From Clostridiales bacterium (lineage in GTDB: Bacteria; Bacillota; Clostridia; Saccharofermentanales; Saccharofermentanaceae), in assembly GCA_017529925.1 (NCBI GenBank), contig JAFXMZ010000022.1, positions 124,001 through 188,000 on the forward strand: a stretch of 64,000 nt of DNA. The letters run 5' to 3'. Positions 10,036-18,490 of the stretch are shown piece after piece. Under the pieces are notes generated by a model. That model was not told where the DNA came from and ran no database searches. It was given only the letters and a program-made list of their open reading frames with translations. The position numbers and the translations under genes were made by a program. Position 1 is the stretch's first letter. The number at the start of each line of letters is the position of its first letter.

Positions 10036-11228
10036 GTATTGATTACGAGAACAAGATATCACAGACTGTTAAGGCAGTTCCGCCTTCTGCGATAAGGAAG
10101 TTTTTTGATCTGGCAAGTGAGATGAAGAATGTCATCTCTCTTTCTATCGGAGAGCCGGATTTTGTTACTCCCTGGAGCATAAGGGAAGTAGGCATAGATT
10201 CGCTGATCGACGGTTATACGCATTATTCCCCTAATTCGGGATATACTGACTCCAAGACAGCTATCTCCGGCTATATCAAGAGAAGATACGGTACGGACTA
10301 TGATCCTGACGGACAGATCCTCATTACCGTAGGAGGCTCTGAGGGAATAGACCTTGCGGCAAGGGCCCTGATCGATCCCGGTGATGAGGTCATCATCGTT
10401 GAGCCCTGCTTTGTAGCTTACAAAGCGGCGGTCATGTTCGCTCACGGTGTCCCGGTCGTAGTAGAGACGACACAGGAGAACGATTTTAAGCTCAAGGCTG
10501 AGGATCTTGAAGCCGCCATAACTGATAAGACAAAGTTCATCATCATCGGATTCCCGAGCAATCCTACGGGAGCCGTTATGGATATGGAGGACTTAAAGCC
10601 TATCAGGGATGTCCTCATGAGGCATCCTGATATCATCGTAATATCTGACGAACTTTACTGTGAGCTCAATTATGCGGATGACAAGCCGAGTTCCCTTATC
10701 AGATTCCCTGAGCTTCACGACAGGGTGATCATGATCAACGGCTTTTCGAAGTCGTATGCAATGACAGGCTTCCGTATAGGTTATGCTGTAGGGCCGAAGG
10801 AACTTATCGCTCCGATGACGAAGATACATCAGTACTGCATCATGAGTGCTCCTTCGACGTCGCAGTTTGCGATCATAAAGGCTGCTGCCGAGACCGGTGA
10901 TTCGCTCATCAGGGAGATGAGGGATGAATATAACCACAGAAGAAGAGTGATCCTTAAGGGATTATCTGATGCGGGACTCGAGTGCTTTGTTCCATACGGA
11001 GCTTTTTATGCATTCCCGTCGATCAGATCCACCGGTCTTTCGTCCGAGGAGTTCTGCGAGAAGTTCCTCATGAACAAGGGAGTTGCCATTGTTCCGGGAA
11101 ATGCTTTCGGAAGATGCGGAGAAGGTCATGTAAGGATCAGTTATGCCGCTTCTATGGAGAATATAAAGACTGCCATGGAAAGGATCGGAGAATTTGCGGA
11201 AGAGGTAAGGAAAGGAATCATTAAGTAA
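10032..11228 (+). CDS. PLP-dependent aminotransferase, class I/II
   Basis: 398 residues, fold type I. The pyridoxal lysine is in NGFSKSYAMTGFRIGYA (about 236-252), and the substrate-binding Arg lies in GHVRISYA near the C-terminus. NPTGAVM near 177 is the Asn-Pro-x-Gly block of aspartate/aromatic aminotransferases. Sequence alone does not fix the substrate. It sits between an Lrp regulator (4-bp overlap) and prfB (TAATG overlap at 11226-11230). An aromatic or aspartate aminotransferase is the best guess. Confidence 0.9.
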   Translation: MSIDYENKISQTVKAVPPSAIRKFFDLASEMKNVISLSIGEPDFVTPWSIREVGIDSLIDGYTHYSPNSGYTDSKTAISGYIKRRYGTDYDPDGQILITVGGSEGIDLAARALIDPGDEVIIVEPCFVAYKAAVMFAHGVPVVVETTQENDFKLKAEDLEAAITDKTKFIIIGFPSNPTGAVMDMEDLKPIRDVLMRHPDIIVISDELYCELNYADDKPSSLIRFPELHDRVIMINGFSKSYAMTGFRIGYAVGPKELIAPMTKIHQYCIMSAPSTSQFAIIKAAAETGDSLIREMRDEYNHRRRVILKGLSDAGLECFVPYGAFYAFPSIRSTGLSSEEFCEKFLMNKGVAIVPGNAFGRCGEGHVRISYAASMENIKTAMERIGEFAEEVRKGIIK

Positions 11229-12337
11229 TGCTTGAGTTTGACAATATAAGACTCGAACTTGAAGGCTATGAAGAGCCTGTAAAGAGCCTGAAGGAATCGC
11301 TCCACATCGATCGTGTCCTCACTGAGATAAGCGAGCTTGAGGCAAGGACTCAGGAGCCTGATTTCTGGAACAATGTCGAGAAGGCACAGTCGCTTCAGAC
11401 GAAACTCAAGAGGCTTCAGAAGAAGGTCGATAACTATAAGTCGCTCGAGAATGAGCGTGAGGATCTTCTGGCACTGTGTGAGCTTGCAAACGAGGAAGAG
11501 GACATGGATACTCTTCCCGAGCTTCAGGAAGGCGTAGACAGCTTTAAGACGGATTTTGAGAATATGCGCCTCGAGACGCTCCTCACAGGTGAGTATGACC
11601 GTAACAATGCGATACTGACGCTCCACGCAGGAGCAGGCGGTACAGAGGCTCAGGACTGGGTCTCCATGCTCTACAGGATGTATATGAGATGGGGCGAGGC
11701 TCACGGATATGAGCTTAAGGTCCTTGAATATCTCGACGGTGAAGATGCGGGCATTAAATCATGTTCGATCATGTTCACCGGAGATAATGCATACGGATTC
11801 TTAAGATCCGAGCACGGTGTCCACCGTCTCGTCAGGATTTCTCCTTTTGATGCTTCGGGAAGAAGACATACATCATTTGCTTCGTGCGAAGTTATGCCTG
11901 AGCTCGACGATACGATCGAGATCAAGATAGATCCTTCCGATCTGCGTGTAGATACATACCGTTCAACAGGTAAGGGAGGACAGCATATCAATAAGACGGA
12001 TTCGGCCGTAAGAATTACTCACATTCCCACGGGAGTCGTAGTTGCATGCCAGTCCGAGAGATCGCAGATCCAGAACAGGGAAACTGCCATGAACATGCTG
12101 AAGGCGAAGCTCTTTGCGATAGCCCAGGCTGCCCAGATGGAGAAGATCGAGGATATCAAGGGAAATCAGATGGATATCGCATGGGGTTCACAGATCAGAT
12201 CATATGTATTCTGTCCCTATACGATGGTAAAGGATCTGAGGACAGGATATGAAGAAGTCGATGTAGATGCCGTAATGGACGGAAGACTCGACGGCTTTAT
12301 CAACGCATTCCTTTCAGGTATGAAGATCGAGAAGTGA
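11228..12337 (+). CDS. prfB: peptide chain release factor 2
   Basis: 369 residues. RF2 releases the finished chain at UGA and UAA stops. The stop-reading tripeptide SPF is in RISPFDASGRRH (about residues 199-210) and the catalytic GGQ is in GKGGQHINKTDSAVR (about 249-263). The reading frame is continuous from ATG 11228. The programmed +1 frameshift near codon 25 (CTT TGA) present in most bacteria is absent: at that place the sequence reads AAG GAA TCG CTC CAC. The start overlaps the stop of the aminotransferase (TAATG). A terminator follows at 12377. Confidence 0.97.
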   Translation: MLEFDNIRLELEGYEEPVKSLKESLHIDRVLTEISELEARTQEPDFWNNVEKAQSLQTKLKRLQKKVDNYKSLENEREDLLALCELANEEEDMDTLPELQEGVDSFKTDFENMRLETLLTGEYDRNNAILTLHAGAGGTEAQDWVSMLYRMYMRWGEAHGYELKVLEYLDGEDAGIKSCSIMFTGDNAYGFLRSEHGVHRLVRISPFDASGRRHTSFASCEVMPELDDTIEIKIDPSDLRVDTYRSTGKGGQHINKTDSAVRITHIPTGVVVACQSERSQIQNRETAMNMLKAKLFAIAQAAQMEKIEDIKGNQMDIAWGSQIRSYVFCPYTMVKDLRTGYEEVDVDAVMDGRLDGFINAFLSGMKIEK

Positions 12338-12376
12338 TCTGACCGGAAGCTTTCCGCTGGAAATACAGATATTTAA

Positions 12377-12410
12377 AAGGGCTGTTCCGTTTTGGAACAG
12401 CCCTTCGTTA
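12377..12410. terminator. bidirectional terminator after prfB
   Basis: A 12-bp perfect stem (12377-12388 with 12394-12405), loop GTTTT, followed by TCGTTATT. It lies between two convergent genes and can serve both. Confidence 0.85.
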
Positions 12411-12431
12411 TTGTGTCAGATGTACCGGATA

Positions 12432-14717
12432 TTACTTATTCCAGTCGTAGAAATATCTCGAGATCCTGAAGCTGTTGACATGCTCAGATGTCGTAACATT
12501 TACAGTCGCATTGAGCGTCTCGCCTGCGGGGATCGTTACAGAACTCAGAGGAGTACCGATATATGTATTATCATTATTCGGATCCTTCGTGAAGCTGTAA
12601 TAATCAGAAGTTACGGATGTGATATCGGCGTTTGCTGAAAGCGTGATCGACAGTGACTTGAGCGAATCGGAAAGCTTGCAGTCCTTATTACCGTAATTCT
12701 CGAGAGCCATGTCGAACTTGAAGCCGTTCTCCGTAGGTGCGGAATTGACTACATCGTATCTGAGTGTAAATACAGCGCCTGCAGGAGTGGAGGACTTGGT
12801 AGTCGTAGCAGCTGTCTCGGTCGTTGTAGTAGTAGCCTCAGTCGTGGTAGTAGTTGCTTCCGTCGTTGTTGTCGTAGCTTCTGTTGTCGTTGTCGTAGCT
12901 TCGGTCGTAGCTTCCGTAGTAGTTGTGGTTGCTTCGGTCGTAGCCTCTGTAGTTGTCGTAGTTGCTTCCGTTGTAGTGGTCGTAGCTTCTGTTGTCGTAG
13001 TTGTAGCCTCGGTAGCAGTCGTTGTTGCATCAGTCTCCGTGGGCTTGCTTGCCTTAGTAGCATCAGTTGCCTTTGTTCCCTTGGAAGGCTCAGCCGTAAG
13101 TTCTACCTTTGCATCATCCTTGCCGCCGAAGAGGGCAGAGATCTTGTCTGTATTCTCAAGAGCCCAGAGAAGGATAAATACGACAAGGAGAACGACGATA
13201 AGCGCGATGATTCCGCCACGTCCTGCTTCCTTGACCTTCTTTTCCTTCTTTTTCTTCTTGCTCTTCTTTACTGTAGTTACAGGCTGGATAGTTGCCTGAT
13301 TAACGCCTGGTGTCTTAGGCGAAGCCTCTTCAGGCTGGAGTCTCTGACCGCGTGATTCGCTGCCGGGCTTTGCTCCTGTTCTCTTGACGGGAGCAGGTGC
13401 TGCATTTGTCTTACCCTTGGGAACAAATGCAGAAACAGTCTCGGAACCGGGACGCTGAGCTGCCTGTGCAGAAGGTCTCTTGACAGGAGCTCTCTGAACG
13501 GGCGCCTTGGGCGCTTCGGGAGCACCGGCCTTATCGGATGCGCTCTCAGCGGCATCGGCTGCTTTTGATCTGGGTGCAGCAGGCTTCATGTCAGCCTTGA
13601 TCTCGTTTGCAGCCTCAGGAATGCTGTCCACGATATCAGATGACTTCTTCTCGGCACTGATGCCTGCGGCAGCAACTGCAGCAGCAGCTCCGGCAACGGC
13701 TGCCTTTGACGTATCATCAGAAACAGGTACAGGAGGCTTCCTGTCGTTCTTCTCCTTGATATCATCTTCGGGAGCAGCGCCTCTCTTCCTTCTGCCAAAG
13801 GCACCTACACCGGAAGAAACGCTGCCGTATGTCTTAAGGTTGGAAGGCTCTTCCTCTTTCTCTGCTGCTGCCTTAACAGGCTCGGGCATCTTAACGGAAG
13901 CAGCCTCAGCCTTGATCTCTTCCTTGCCGGGAAGATCTTCGTTATTAGGTCCGGAGAAAGTACTGTTGGATCCTGTGGAAGCTGCAAAATCAAGATCGTT
14001 TCCGGCCTTGAAGGGGCTTACATCAGGAGATGCGGCAAAATTCTTAAAGTCAGGGTCGTCATCGATATAAAGGGGAGCATCGATGTCGGGGGGATTGATG
14101 TCTCCGACGGAGAAGGGCTCCGGTGCTGAAGGCTTCAGATCATCTCCTGCTTTCTTGCTCTCAACGAAAGGAGCTATCTCGGGCTCGGGTGAAGGTTCGG
14201 GAACGACAACATTCCCGGGATCCCTTACGGGCTCGGGCTTCTTGATGTCAGACAGGTCGAATGCAGGCTCAGGTGCTTTAGCAACCTCGGATACAGGAGA
14301 AGGCTCGTCTTTCTTGATTGCAGGCTCGGGTGCCGCGGCGGGAGCAAGTCCCGACAAGGGCTTAAAAGCAGATACTGAGGAATCGAATTCGAAATCCTTA
14401 AGATCGTCTTCATAATCAAATCCGGCAGTAGGATCTACCGGCGGCACAGCATCAAGTACATCTGCCTTGGGGATGTCCGGAGCAGCATTTTCTTTGAGCA
14501 CTTCAGATACGGAGTTGACCGGATCGTTAGCCTTGAAGGATACCATAAAGGGAGAGGATACGAGATCCCCGTCATTTCCTTCTGAATTAGGGATGTTGTT
14601 GTCGCTTGAATCGAAAAGGATGCCCTTACCGATATCGGAAGGTCCCGATTCTGCACCGAACAGTTTCTCGCCGTTACCTTCGGTGTTTTTCTCTTTGTCA
14701 TCTGATCCAAGAAGCAT
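12432..14717 (-). CDS. single-pass surface protein with Thr-rich stalk
   Basis: 761 residues, family not recognised. Residues 1-485 are low-complexity, rich in Pro, Ala, Glu, Asp and Lys, and carry no signal peptide. A Lys run (484-494) then precedes one membrane segment (about 501-520), giving an inside-out topology. Outside follow a Thr stalk of ATTTTTE-type repeats (about 560-648) and a final domain of about 105 residues (655-761) that looks like a beta-sandwich (FTLRYDVV, ALENYGN, SITLSANADI, ATVNVTT, ISRYFYDWNK). The latter resembles surface or carbohydrate-binding domains, but I cannot name one. A GAGGT ribosome binding site precedes ATG 14717. Confidence 0.8.
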   Translation of the reverse strand: MLLGSDDKEKNTEGNGEKLFGAESGPSDIGKGILFDSSDNNIPNSEGNDGDLVSSPFMVSFKANDPVNSVSEVLKENAAPDIPKADVLDAVPPVDPTAGFDYEDDLKDFEFDSSVSAFKPLSGLAPAAAPEPAIKKDEPSPVSEVAKAPEPAFDLSDIKKPEPVRDPGNVVVPEPSPEPEIAPFVESKKAGDDLKPSAPEPFSVGDINPPDIDAPLYIDDDPDFKNFAASPDVSPFKAGNDLDFAASTGSNSTFSGPNNEDLPGKEEIKAEAASVKMPEPVKAAAEKEEEPSNLKTYGSVSSGVGAFGRRKRGAAPEDDIKEKNDRKPPVPVSDDTSKAAVAGAAAAVAAAGISAEKKSSDIVDSIPEAANEIKADMKPAAPRSKAADAAESASDKAGAPEAPKAPVQRAPVKRPSAQAAQRPGSETVSAFVPKGKTNAAPAPVKRTGAKPGSESRGQRLQPEEASPKTPGVNQATIQPVTTVKKSKKKKKEKKVKEAGRGGIIALIVVLLVVFILLWALENTDKISALFGGKDDAKVELTAEPSKGTKATDATKASKPTETDATTTATEATTTTTEATTTTTEATTTTTEATTEATTTTTEATTEATTTTTEATTTTTEATTTTTEATTTTTETAATTTKSSTPAGAVFTLRYDVVNSAPTENGFKFDMALENYGNKDCKLSDSLKSLSITLSANADITSVTSDYYSFTKDPNNDNTYIGTPLSSVTIPAGETLNATVNVTTSEHVNSFRISRYFYDWNK
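12785..13034 (-). repeat. Thr-codon microsatellite-like coding repeat
   Basis: About 250 bases of imperfect tandem units encoding Thr runs separated by Glu-Ala (period 18-21 bases, often with a 9-12 base shorter unit). Codon synonyms vary between units, so the amino acid pattern is kept better than the DNA. It encodes the extracellular stalk of the 761-residue protein and is a likely site of length variation. Confidence 0.8.
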
Positions 14718-14809
14718 AACAGTACCTCACAATGTGGATTATTTTATATATTAAAAAATATAATTCAAAACATGAAGTTTTTCAATGAATATAGGTGACT
14801 GTAATCAAC

Positions 14810-14838
14810 TTGACACTTTATAAAGTGAATGATATTAT
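14810..14838 (+). promoter_or_regulatory. tRNA promoter
   Basis: TTGACA (14810-14815), exactly 17 bases, TATTAT (14833-14838), 20 bases before tRNA-Leu. The spacer contains the perfect palindrome ACTTTATAAAGT (14815-14826). Confidence 0.8.
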
Positions 14839-14858
14839 CATACAGCACTAACGGATAA

Positions 14859-14945
14859 GCTCGTGTGGCGGAATAGGCAGACGCAACGGACTTAAAATCC
14901 GTCGGAGTAAAATCCGTACCGGTTCAAGTCCGGTCACGAGCACCA
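14859..14945 (+). tRNA. tRNA-Leu (TAA)
   Basis: 87 bases with encoded CCA. The acceptor stem GCTCGTG pairs with CACGAGC. The anticodon stem ACGGA/TCCGT holds loop CTTAAAA (anticodon TAA, 14893-14895). A long variable arm marks a class II tRNA, and the T loop is GGTTCAAGTCC. Confidence 0.96.
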
Positions 14946-14973
14946 TTTATTCCGTATGTGCAGCACTTAATAT

Positions 14974-15050
14974 CGCGGAGTGGAGCAGTTGGTAGCTTGC
15001 CGGGCTCATAACCCGGAGGTCGCGAGGTTCGAGTCCCGCCTCCGCAACCA
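14974..15050 (+). tRNA. initiator tRNA-fMet (CAT)
   Basis: 77 bases with encoded CCA. The anticodon is CAT, with three consecutive G-C pairs at the base of the anticodon stem (CCGGG/CCCGG) and an unpaired C1-A72 at the end of the acceptor stem. Both are hallmarks of the bacterial initiator. It is co-transcribed with tRNA-Leu, 28 bases upstream. Confidence 0.95.
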
Positions 15051-15058
15051 CTTTGTAG

Positions 15059-15097
15059 GACCTGTCGACGAACGTCGGCGGGTCTTATGTTTTTTCG
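15059..15097 (+). terminator. tRNA operon terminator
   Basis: An 11-bp stem with G-U pairs (15059-15069 with 15074-15084), loop GAAC, then TTATGTTTTTTC. It lies just upstream of the next promoter. Confidence 0.75.
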
Positions 15098-15112
15098 GAA
15101 ATCATATCCTCA

Positions 15113-15131
15113 TCGTGGTATAATCATCATC
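15113..15131 (+). promoter_or_regulatory. promoter of the LTA-like operon, probable leaderless start
   Basis: Extended -10 TGGTATAAT (hexamer 15119-15124), followed by CATCATC and ATG 15132. The seven-base distance and the lack of a Shine-Dalgarno sequence imply a leaderless mRNA. No good -35 is visible, as is common for extended -10 promoters. Confidence 0.6.
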
Positions 15132-17684
15132 ATGAAAAAGTTTTTGAACATGATCTTTTCGAAGATAAAGAATATCGATGACTTGTTCATGAAGCGCAGG
15201 ATCTGGCAGATCATCTGTGCAGTACTTGTCCTCATCGTATTTATCATCTTTATCCCGACATATTCCTCGAATCACCTCAGCAGGAATTACAGGGACGGTG
15301 ATGACTCCAATACCGTCAGGCTCAACAGGAGCAGTACGTATACCATGTCTTTCGAGGCGAAGGATACGAGGCTCGATCATTTCCATCTCAATATCGATCC
15401 GAAGGATTCGTCGTTTACACAGTCGGACAGGATGCATTTCGTGATAACGAATGATGAAGGCTCTGTCGTCTGTGAGGATGACGCTTTTATCTATAATGCA
15501 GGCAGGACCTATGTCAATCTCAAGTATGACGGAAAGAAGCTCAAGACAGGTGACTGGTACTATCTGACGCTTACTTTCAGCGATATGAAACAGAGCTCGA
15601 GAGTGTCTTTCATATCCCATAAAGTCGAGTCGTTCAATGAGGCTCTCGAATATGCAAAAGGCGAAGTTACCGATGTCGACGATATGTCGCTCGATCATGC
15701 CATAGGCATCTCCAAAGTCATCAATATCGATTACTACTATTCTTCACATAACACGCTTTCGATGATCATCCATCTTGTGCTCTTCATCGTTACGCTCGGT
15801 GTCCTGTTCTTTGAACGTTTCCTTAAGTCTCTTAAGATGCGCGAGATATACAGGGCTGTCGTTATGCCTTTCTATCTTTATCTGACGATGGAAGTACTCA
15901 ATATAGATAAGCAGCGCACATTGAGCATCTTCTTCCCGCTGACGCTGAAGCAGTATTACTGCGTCTTTGTGACGATCCTGGTCTTTGTCGCGATCTACAT
16001 ATTCCTCTATTCGATAATAGGAAGGGGAGGACTGGCTTTCATTATCGAGTGCATCATCTTTATGACGCTCGCTTTTGTAAACCACACGAAGCTCGTTATG
16101 AGAGGCGATTCCTTTATGCCGTGGGATGTCGTTTCTGCAGGCATAGCAGTGAAAACGGGATCCACTTACTATTTCCATGTAACACGCTATTTCATCTGCG
16201 GACTCATAATGTGTGCTGTTCTTCTGATCCTCATCAGGATCACTTCGACTCCATACAGGAAGTTTTCGAAGGAAAGGGCTTCGATGATTGCTTTTGCAGT
16301 ATTGTCTACGGTACTTGTATTCAGTGCATTTATCCTTAATAAGGGACTCCTTAACAGGATCGGGATATACTACAAGGTCAATCCCCCCATACAGAGCTAT
16401 AACGAGAACGGGACCGCCCTGGCTTTCCTGATGCATCTGAATAATATAGAGGCAAAGGGAGGAAGTGATTCCTCGCCTGAACAGTTCAGACAGCTGATAT
16501 GGGAATACTCCGGCAAAGCACATGAAGCGGATCTCGACAGGCATATGAATTCTTCAGCTGTAAAGCCGAACGTCATCTGCATCATGAGCGAAGCTTATGC
16601 CGACCTTGAGGACATAGGTTATTTTGAGACCTCGGAGCCGGTGATGCCTTTCTTTGATTCGCTTAAGGATAAGAGCATCAACGGTCATCTTGCAGTAAGT
16701 ATTTTCGGAGGCGGAACGTGCAATACGGAATTCGAGTTCCTTACGGGATATTCGATGGATTCGCTGCTGCCCGGAGCCTCAGTATATACATTCTATATCA
16801 ACGGTCAGACCGAGGCTCTCCCTTCGATCTACAGGGATCAGGGATACAGGACCGTTGCTCTTCATCCTTTCGACGGTGACTGGTGGGACAGGAGAGAGAA
16901 ATATCCTCTGATGGGATTCGATGAATTCTATACCAGAGACGATTTCCCCGAAGATGCCGAATATGTCAGGAGATATATATCGGATAATGAGACATTCGGC
17001 AAGATAGAGAGCATTTTCGAAGAGAGTGAGCAGCCGCTGTTCCTTTTCTGCGTTACGATGCAGAACCATGCCGATTTTGCTGATCACTACGACAATATGA
17101 AGTATGACATAAAGATCCCGGGTATGGTCAATGAGGACGGTGAACCGTTTGTTTATGCCGAGAATTATGTTTCTCTCCTTCGTGAGAGCGATGATGCTCT
17201 TAAGGGGCTGATAACATATCTTGAGAATTCTGATGAGCCGACTGTCGTCGTATTCTTCGGAGACCATTGCCCGACGCTGGATCCCGAGTTCTACGATACT
17301 ATCCTTCAGACTGATATAGGAAGCATAACAATAGGGGAATCCCTGCCTATATACGAGACACCTTATTTTATCTGGGCAAACTACGATCTTTCTTCCGGAG
17401 GAACGGATATCGATACTTCGTTCGGCGATAAGGGTGTTACGAGTCCCAATTTCCTTGGCCAGACTCTCCTTTATCTGTCGGGTATGCCTTCTCCTGAATC
17501 AAGGGCGTGCTTGAGGCTTTTGATGGAGAAGATCAATGCAGAGAGCTCTCTTGCGGTATTCGATAAGGAGAATGAGCCTCACTTCGATTATGAGGGACTT
17601 GATGAAGAAACGCTAAAGCTCATAGAAGACTATTCCTCGATCCAGTACGGATTGATCTACTACGACAGGGAAGAGACATCATGA
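15132..17684 (+). CDS. LTA synthase-like sulfatase-family membrane enzyme
   Basis: 850 residues from ATG 15132. An in-frame ATG at 15087 lies inside the tRNA terminator and is unlikely. The N-terminal membrane segment (about 25-45) is followed by an extra extracellular beta-rich domain (about 50-180), four or five membrane helices (about 205-400) and a sulfatase/phosphoglycerol transferase domain (about 480-800). The last has the metal-site block PNVICIMSEAYADLED, the nucleophile Thr in GGGTCNTEFEFLTG (near 529) and FFGDHCP (near 710). The LtaS family moves glycerol phosphate from phosphatidylglycerol to a glycolipid or glycan. The extra N-terminal domain is atypical. Its stop overlaps the next gene by 4 bases (17681-17684). 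Confidence 0.85.
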   Translation: MKKFLNMIFSKIKNIDDLFMKRRIWQIICAVLVLIVFIIFIPTYSSNHLSRNYRDGDDSNTVRLNRSSTYTMSFEAKDTRLDHFHLNIDPKDSSFTQSDRMHFVITNDEGSVVCEDDAFIYNAGRTYVNLKYDGKKLKTGDWYYLTLTFSDMKQSSRVSFISHKVESFNEALEYAKGEVTDVDDMSLDHAIGISKVINIDYYYSSHNTLSMIIHLVLFIVTLGVLFFERFLKSLKMREIYRAVVMPFYLYLTMEVLNIDKQRTLSIFFPLTLKQYYCVFVTILVFVAIYIFLYSIIGRGGLAFIIECIIFMTLAFVNHTKLVMRGDSFMPWDVVSAGIAVKTGSTYYFHVTRYFICGLIMCAVLLILIRITSTPYRKFSKERASMIAFAVLSTVLVFSAFILNKGLLNRIGIYYKVNPPIQSYNENGTALAFLMHLNNIEAKGGSDSSPEQFRQLIWEYSGKAHEADLDRHMNSSAVKPNVICIMSEAYADLEDIGYFETSEPVMPFFDSLKDKSINGHLAVSIFGGGTCNTEFEFLTGYSMDSLLPGASVYTFYINGQTEALPSIYRDQGYRTVALHPFDGDWWDRREKYPLMGFDEFYTRDDFPEDAEYVRRYISDNETFGKIESIFEESEQPLFLFCVTMQNHADFADHYDNMKYDIKIPGMVNEDGEPFVYAENYVSLLRESDDALKGLITYLENSDEPTVVVFFGDHCPTLDPEFYDTILQTDIGSITIGESLPIYETPYFIWANYDLSSGGTDIDTSFGDKGVTSPNFLGQTLLYLSGMPSPESRACLRLLMEKINAESSLAVFDKENEPHFDYEGLDEETLKLIEDYSSIQYGLIYYDREETS

Positions 17685-18490
17685 TCCGTCTGTTTACGGC
17701 TCTTTACCACGAAGCTCAGCCTTTCATAGAAGAGTTTTCTATGATAAGGGATGAGTCCTGCCGTCCCTTTCAGAGATTCATTTCAGGAGACGGAAATCTA
17801 TCGCTTCTGGTAACCGGGACAGGAGCTGTCAGATGTGCTGCCGCAGTATCGTTTGACATGTCGAAAAGCCTCTCTGCCGATGATCTCCTGATCAATATCG
17901 GAACGGCAGGTTGCAGCAGGGAACTGGCAGATGAGGGTTCGCTTTTTATCATCGACAAGATCATGTCTTCGGAGGGGCTGCGCGATCTTTATCCTGATAT
18001 GCTCATCGATCTTTCGGGGACGGGAATAGGGGAAGCGCACGTAATGTCTTACCCGCGCCCTGTCGAAAACATCCCGGAAGGTACCCTTGCAGACATGGAA
18101 AGCTATGCTTTTTTCGAAAGTGCTTCGATCTTTACGGGTCCTCACCGCATAATGGTCCTGAAGGTCATATCCGATCACGGGGATACGGGATCTTTGAATG
18201 GCAATAATCTGTCCGGGCTTACCGGGCGCTTCATACCTCTCATAAGGGCTTTGAACGGGAAGGAGAGCCTGTCCGGAAGTAAAGAAGAAGAGATCTCCTT
18301 TCCGGAAGGGCTCTACATGACAGAATACATGAAAAACAGGTACAGAGAGCTTATTCGCTATGCCAAAACAGAAGGTACAGACGTTAATAAGCTGATCGAT
18401 GACATGAGGTGTGAGGGGCTTATACCGGCATCAGACAAGAGAAGATCAGCGGAGGCTTTAAGTGAACTTGAAAGACGTATCATCTCATAA
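17681..18490 (+). CDS. nucleoside phosphorylase-like protein (MTAN/PNP fold)
   Basis: 269 residues, starting at ATG inside the previous gene's stop (ATGA). It has the layout of the purine nucleoside phosphorylase / MTA-SAH nucleosidase superfamily: INIGTAGCSREL (71-82) resembles the base-side glycine block, ADMESYAFF (137-145) matches the ADMES ribose-binding motif, and VISDHGD (162-168) holds the Asp that protonates the base in this family. The N-terminal phosphate-site block is poorly kept. About 70 C-terminal residues are extra and charged. The substrate is unknown. Position between an LTA-like enzyme and a radical SAM enzyme, with overlaps on both sides, shows it belongs to that operon. 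Confidence 0.7.
   Translation: MIRLFTALYHEAQPFIEEFSMIRDESCRPFQRFISGDGNLSLLVTGTGAVRCAAAVSFDMSKSLSADDLLINIGTAGCSRELADEGSLFIIDKIMSSEGLRDLYPDMLIDLSGTGIGEAHVMSYPRPVENIPEGTLADMESYAFFESASIFTGPHRIMVLKVISDHGDTGSLNGNNLSGLTGRFIPLIRALNGKESLSGSKEEEISFPEGLYMTEYMKNRYRELIRYAKTEGTDVNKLIDDMRCEGLIPASDKRRSAEALSELERRIIS

Noticed and set aside
12709..13299. 196-codon plus-strand frame rich in Val and Ser
   Set aside because: It is the complement of the Thr-repeat part of the 761-residue gene. Its VVVVASVVVV pattern arises from ACT/ACA codons read backwards.
15087..15131. Longer start (ATG 15087) for the LTA-like gene
   Set aside because: It lies inside the tRNA terminator and upstream of the promoter at 15119, so it would not be transcribed from it.
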